A stretch of DNA of 64,000 nucleotides, taken from Scybalousia_A sp045221575. Lineage in GTDB: Bacteria > Bacteroidota > Bacteroidia > Bacteroidales > P3. A program made the position numbers and the translations under genes. The DNA lies in the NCBI GenBank assembly GCA_045221575.1, contig JBGUWU010000031.1, positions 1 through 64,000 on the forward strand, read 5' to 3'. Shown here one piece after another: positions 61,296-64,000 of this stretch. The notes under the pieces are model-generated. The model was not told the DNA's origin and made no database searches. It was given only the letters and a program-made list of their open reading frames with translations. The stretch's first letter is position 1; every line of letters starts with the position of its first letter.

Positions 61296-62489
61296 ATGAA
61301 AAAGATTACATTATTAGCACTTTCATTGTGCTTAACATTAGGGGTATTTGCTCAAAATAATATCAATAGAGCAAAATCAATTGAAACAACTACAAGTAAA
61401 GTTCTTAAACAAGCAGGACAAAGAGGCGAATTTAAAGCAAAACAATTCCCTTTCAAAAATGCTGCTTCTGTTATTTCAAATGTAAGTATGCCAGAAGTTA
61501 CTACATCAGGTGATTATTCTTTAGGTTTCTGTCTAACTTTTGATGTAACTATGAATGCAGATGGAACTAAATTCTATTATGATGTTTTTCAAGCAGGTGC
61601 TTTAGAAAACTTTGTTGATACTTCTTCTAACTTTAGTACTATGGAAGAATATCTTCTTTATGAAGCTAATTATTATTACGCACAATATGGTTATGACTAT
61701 TGGGAAACAGAAGACGGTCAAGGAGTATGGGCTGGACTTTATGGCGAAACAGAATATGAAATATATGTTTTAACTGTTGGTGCAGACTCAAGTGATGCTT
61801 ATGTTACAACATATACTTTTACAACTCCTTCTTCTGTTTGGTCTGGAACTCCTAGCCTTTCAGTATCAAGAGTAGATAATGTTGATGAAGGTACTATTAC
61901 TTGGACAGTAACACCAAACAACAACACAAGAGAATTCTATTTCCTTGCTGAAGCTCAAGAAGAGGCTCTTTATTGGGTAAATAACTATCCAAGTTATTTT
62001 TCTTCTAATGAAGAGAGTTATGAATACGAATTAAGTTATTGGGCATCTGGAAACTATGCTTCTTACTTTACATTTACAAGAGAAGAAGATATAAATAGCA
62101 TGTTCGCAGAAGACTTTTCATCTGAAGATGGTCTTTATATAGAAGGTGAAGATTATGTTTGGATGTATATGGCTGTTAATGGAAACGGAGAAGCAGGCGA
62201 TTTTACATACGCAGAATTTGTTTACGGAGCTGGTTCTTCTTTAAACGATGTTGCAGAATTAATGAACGCCGTTGTTTATCCTAACCCTGCAAGAGATTAT
62301 GTAAACATTTCTTCTAAAGTAAATATGACAAAAGTAGAACTTTACAACACTTTAGGACAAGTTGTTTATACAAGCAATGTAAATGCTAACGTTGCAAATG
62401 TTCCTGTTTCTTCTTTAAACAATGGAACTTACTTTGTAAAAGCATACGCTGATGGCGTAGTTGTAACAAAGAAAATTGTTATTGAATAA
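61296..62489 (+). CDS. Secreted protein with T9SS type A sorting domain (first copy)
   Basis: A 397-residue exported protein. The signal peptide MKKITLLALSLCLTLGVFAQ is identical to that of the next gene. The middle (about 50-315) is very acidic and aromatic (many Tyr, Trp, Glu), with beta-sandwich-like strands (YEIYVLTVGADSSDAYVTTYTFTTPS, shown by YEIYVLTVGADSS). The last 75 residues are a type A C-terminal sorting domain: VVYPNPARDYVNISS, KVELYNTLGQVVYTS and NNGTYFVKAYADGVVVTKKIVIE (ends TKKIVIE), for transport by the type IX system and surface attachment. No enzyme domain is recognised. Confidence 0.9.
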   Translation: MKKITLLALSLCLTLGVFAQNNINRAKSIETTTSKVLKQAGQRGEFKAKQFPFKNAASVISNVSMPEVTTSGDYSLGFCLTFDVTMNADGTKFYYDVFQAGALENFVDTSSNFSTMEEYLLYEANYYYAQYGYDYWETEDGQGVWAGLYGETEYEIYVLTVGADSSDAYVTTYTFTTPSSVWSGTPSLSVSRVDNVDEGTITWTVTPNNNTREFYFLAEAQEEALYWVNNYPSYFSSNEESYEYELSYWASGNYASYFTFTREEDINSMFAEDFSSEDGLYIEGEDYVWMYMAVNGNGEAGDFTYAEFVYGAGSSLNDVAELMNAVVYPNPARDYVNISSKVNMTKVELYNTLGQVVYTSNVNANVANVPVSSLNNGTYFVKAYADGVVVTKKIVIE

Positions 62490-62510
62490 TTTTATTTATC
62501 ATAACATTTT

Positions 62511-62548
62511 AAGCAGGTAAGTCTTTTGGCTTACCTGCTTTTTTTTTA
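62511..62548 (+). terminator. Terminator of the first T9SS cargo gene
   Basis: AAGCAGGTAAG (62511-62521) pairs with CTTACCTGCTT (62530-62540), followed by nine T. It lies 22 bp after the stop. Confidence 0.9.
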
Positions 62549-62563
62549 TTTTCTTGTTGAAAT

Positions 62564-62795
62564 ATGCTGTTAAAGTATTTCTGTAAATTCACAACGTTTG
62601 TTTATTTCAAGTTATATCTATCTTTTTGCTGATTTTTGAAAAAATAGTTTAAATATGCTACAATTAGAAAAAATGTTATACTTTTGCAACCCTAATTCTT
62701 TTAATTAATAAACTAACAATAAAAAACAAACAAAATGAAAAAGATCACATTATTAGCACTTTCTTTGTGCTTAACTTTAGGAGTTTTTGCTCAAA
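62564..62795 (+). repeat. Duplicated leader, copy 2
   Basis: Counterpart of 61124-61356. It contains a relic of the hydG promoter region with no gene on the minus strand to use it, then the active-looking T9SS promoter and signal-peptide codons, which differ from copy 1 only at synonymous sites. Confidence 0.8.
62679..62686 (+). promoter_or_regulatory. -7 promoter element of the second T9SS cargo gene
   Basis: TACTTTTG followed by CAAC matches TAnnTTTG, 48 nt before the ATG and at the position equivalent to 61245 in copy 1. Confidence 0.65.
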
Positions 62796-63667
62796 GACCT
62801 ACTCCTGTAAAAAGTAATGAAAACAGCCCTTTCGGATTTAAAAAAGTAGCAACACCTGTTGATGTTATGCCTGAGGAATGTGGCGATTTACAAAATGCAA
62901 CTTACTACGCTGCTCAAAACAACGGAGGATATGTAACCGGAAGTAATATTTATGGTGATGAAGCTATAGCTCAAGGTATTGTTCTTAGTGCAACAGAAGA
63001 ATACACAATAACAGGCTTAATGATTGCTATGGCTAATGGTAATGCAAATGCAACAGTAAATCCTACTTATTGGGTTAGAATTTATGATTCTCAATTAGAG
63101 GATATATTAGCTGAGACTACTTATACTGCAGAAGATATAAATGCAGAAGGTATGACAGAATTTAATTTCTCAACTCCAGCACAAGCAGGTGCATTCTATG
63201 CTGCTGTTTCTTTTGAAGGTATGTCTGAAACTATGGATGCTACAAAACCTTGGATATTCGTATATTCAACAGGAGATGGTTGTGCTTTTGGAGATTATTT
63301 ACTTTCATATTCTGTTTTGCAAAGTGGTTCTATGGGTTGGGCTTCAGTAAAGCAATCTTGGCAATTTACTGGTGGTATAACTGCTTATATTTACCCAATC
63401 TTGGATATAGAGTCAAGCATTAGCGAAGTGGAACTTAATAAATTATCTACAGTTTTCCCTAACCCTACTAAAAACGTTGTTACTGTAGCTTCAAGCATTG
63501 AGCTACAACAGATAGACATCTATAATACATTAGGACAAAGTGTTTATTCAAGCAAAGCGGAAGGACATCAAGTATCTATTAACACTTCTAATTTTGCACA
63601 AGGAAACTATGTTGTAAAAATGCAAACAAAAGCAGGCGTTGCAACAAAGAAACTTGTTATTGAATAA
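62735..63667 (+). CDS. Secreted protein with T9SS type A sorting domain (second copy)
   Basis: A 310-residue exported protein with the same 20-residue signal peptide as its upstream paralog. The middle (about 40-235) is unrelated by eye to that of the first copy: LQNATYYAAQNNGGYVTGSNIYGD, YWVRIYDSQLEDILAETTY and YPILDIESSISEVELN suggest a beta-sandwich. The sorting domain is STVFPNPTKNVVTVASS, QQIDIYNTLGQSVYSSK and GNYVVKMQTKAGVATKKLVIE (ends TKKLVIE). Function unknown. Confidence 0.9.
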   Translation: MKKITLLALSLCLTLGVFAQRPTPVKSNENSPFGFKKVATPVDVMPEECGDLQNATYYAAQNNGGYVTGSNIYGDEAIAQGIVLSATEEYTITGLMIAMANGNANATVNPTYWVRIYDSQLEDILAETTYTAEDINAEGMTEFNFSTPAQAGAFYAAVSFEGMSETMDATKPWIFVYSTGDGCAFGDYLLSYSVLQSGSMGWASVKQSWQFTGGITAYIYPILDIESSISEVELNKLSTVFPNPTKNVVTVASSIELQQIDIYNTLGQSVYSSKAEGHQVSINTSNFAQGNYVVKMQTKAGVATKKLVIE

Positions 63668-63687
63668 TATTTTTAGTTTTATATAAA

Positions 63688-63728
63688 AAGAAAGTGCATA
63701 AGTAAATCTTATGTACTTTCTTTTTTTT
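63688..63728 (+). terminator. Terminator of the second T9SS cargo gene
   Basis: AAGAAAGTGCATAAG (63688-63702) pairs with CTTATGTACTTTCTT (63708-63722, one mismatch), followed by six more T. Confidence 0.85.
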
Positions 63729-63763
63729 GACACCTTATTTACAAATATACTCAACAAAGAGTA

Positions 63764-63794
63764 TTGTAAGGAATAAAAACTTGGAGTAATTTTG
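63764..63794 (+). promoter_or_regulatory. Promoter of the ferrous iron transport gene
   Basis: TTG at 63764-63766, 20 nt, TAATTTTG at 63787-63794. This fits the Bacteroidota consensus. The ATG is at 63822. Confidence 0.7.
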
Positions 63795-63821
63795 CAAAAC
63801 TAAAAGATTAGAGATACTAAT

Positions 63822-64000
63822 ATGTTATTATCTGAATTAAAAACGGGAGAAAAAGCAGTTATTGTGAAAGTATCAGGCTATGGTGCTTTCAGAAAAAGGA
63901 TTATTGAAATGGGGTTTATTCAAGGAACTGAAATAGAAGTAATCCTTAATGCACCATTAAAAGACCCTGTTAAGTATAGGATAATGAATTTTGAGGTTTC
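63822..64000 (+). CDS. Ferrous iron transport protein, FeoA domain at the N-terminus (3' end outside window)
   Basis: The first 59 codons read MLLSELKTGEKAVIVKV, then GYGAFRKRIIEMGFIQGTEIEV and NAPLKDPVKYRIMNFEV. This is the SH3-like FeoA domain (GxxxRRLxELGxxxG pattern). In Bacteroidota it is often fused to the FeoB GTPase/permease; whether that is so here lies beyond the edge. It imports Fe2+, as expected for an anaerobe. Confidence 0.85.
   Translation, partial: MLLSELKTGEKAVIVKVSGYGAFRKRIIEMGFIQGTEIEVILNAPLKDPVKYRIMNFEV

Larger units (their letters stand above)
61124..61356 (+). repeat. Duplicated leader, copy 1 (hydG promoter region plus T9SS promoter and signal peptide)
   Basis: This segment aligns along its whole length to 62564-62795. 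Shared stretches include ATATC/GTTAAA...TTTCTG, TTTATTT-AAGTTAT, AAATATG, TTTTGCAAC, TTAATTAATAA, AAAACAAACAAAATGAAAAAGAT in part, and the next 60 coding bases. The two differ by scattered substitutions and small gaps. Confidence 0.8.

Overview
The window is AT-rich chromosomal DNA from an anaerobic member of the Bacteroidota, most likely order Bacteroidales. The evidence is Bacteroidota-type promoters (TTTG-N19-TAnnTTTG, seen best in front of a tRNA pair), very weak Shine-Dalgarno sites, two proteins with type IX secretion (T9SS) C-terminal sorting domains, RpoD-type sigma factors lacking a large region 1.1, a Bacteroidota-style FeoA-FeoB start, and lineage families such as OstA_2, DUF4837, DUF2795, DUF2723 and PepSY-like proteins. 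Anaerobic physiology is indicated by the [FeFe]-hydrogenase maturase HydG, a sodium-pumping methylmalonyl-CoA decarboxylase operon, a fumarate reductase-type cytochrome b and arginine deiminase. No phage, plasmid, transposase or CRISPR locus is visible; the gene content is mostly housekeeping.

Layout. 1-5.3 kb: 3' part of an M13 peptidase, a LuxC-like acyl-CoA reductase, a radical SAM protein, tRNA-Glu(CUC), tRNA-Ser(CGA) and a phosphopantetheinyl transferase. 5.3-11.3 kb (minus strand): dnaJ, grpE, an LptA/OstA-like protein, a PepSY-like protein and purA. 11.7-18.2 kb: Mrp ATPase, NifU-like protein, cobalamin adenosyltransferase, DUF2795, CPBP protease, then OmpA-like protein and miaA (minus), GNAT and mltG (plus). 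18.4-25.4 kb: aconitase, split transketolase with a VWA protein between its halves, coaD and an outer-membrane barrel. 25.8-31.6 kb: mce-mmdA-oadG-mmdC-mmdB operon and a DUF4837 lipoprotein. 31.8-38.4 kb: solitary fumarate reductase/succinate dehydrogenase cytochrome b, M3 peptidase, DJ-1 protein, EamA transporter and M23 peptidase. 38.5-47.5 kb: DUF2723 protein, arginine deiminase, TlpA-like protein, infC and thrS. 48-53.8 kb: glycosyltransferase, murF, anmK, a helical secreted protein, TSUP transporter and cdaA. 53.8-61.1 kb: xseB, a beta-helix lipoprotein, two tandem rpoD-like sigma genes, dnaX and hydG. 61.3-64 kb: two paralogous T9SS cargo genes and the start of feoAB.

The most unusual material is between and around the genes. 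(1) A family of short intergenic arrays with an almost exact 21-bp period (two helical turns) occurs at least six times in 64 kb, in either orientation, with two core types (TCAAC/GTTGA and CGGCG). One array is bracketed by an AAAACATCAA / TTGATGTTTT inverted repeat that also stands alone elsewhere. (2) dnaX is split at a run of nine A residues: the short gamma-like form is in frame, and the tau tail is open in the -1 frame from exactly that run. (3) Two RpoD-like genes lie in tandem, the second with substitutions in the helix that reads the -33/-35 element. (4) The T9SS genes arose by a duplication that copied the divergent hydG promoter region as well as their own leader. (5) A VWA secreted protein sits inside the split transketolase operon. 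(6) infC lacks its usual rpmI-rplT partners.

All functional assignments come from reading motifs by eye; no database or structure search was run.
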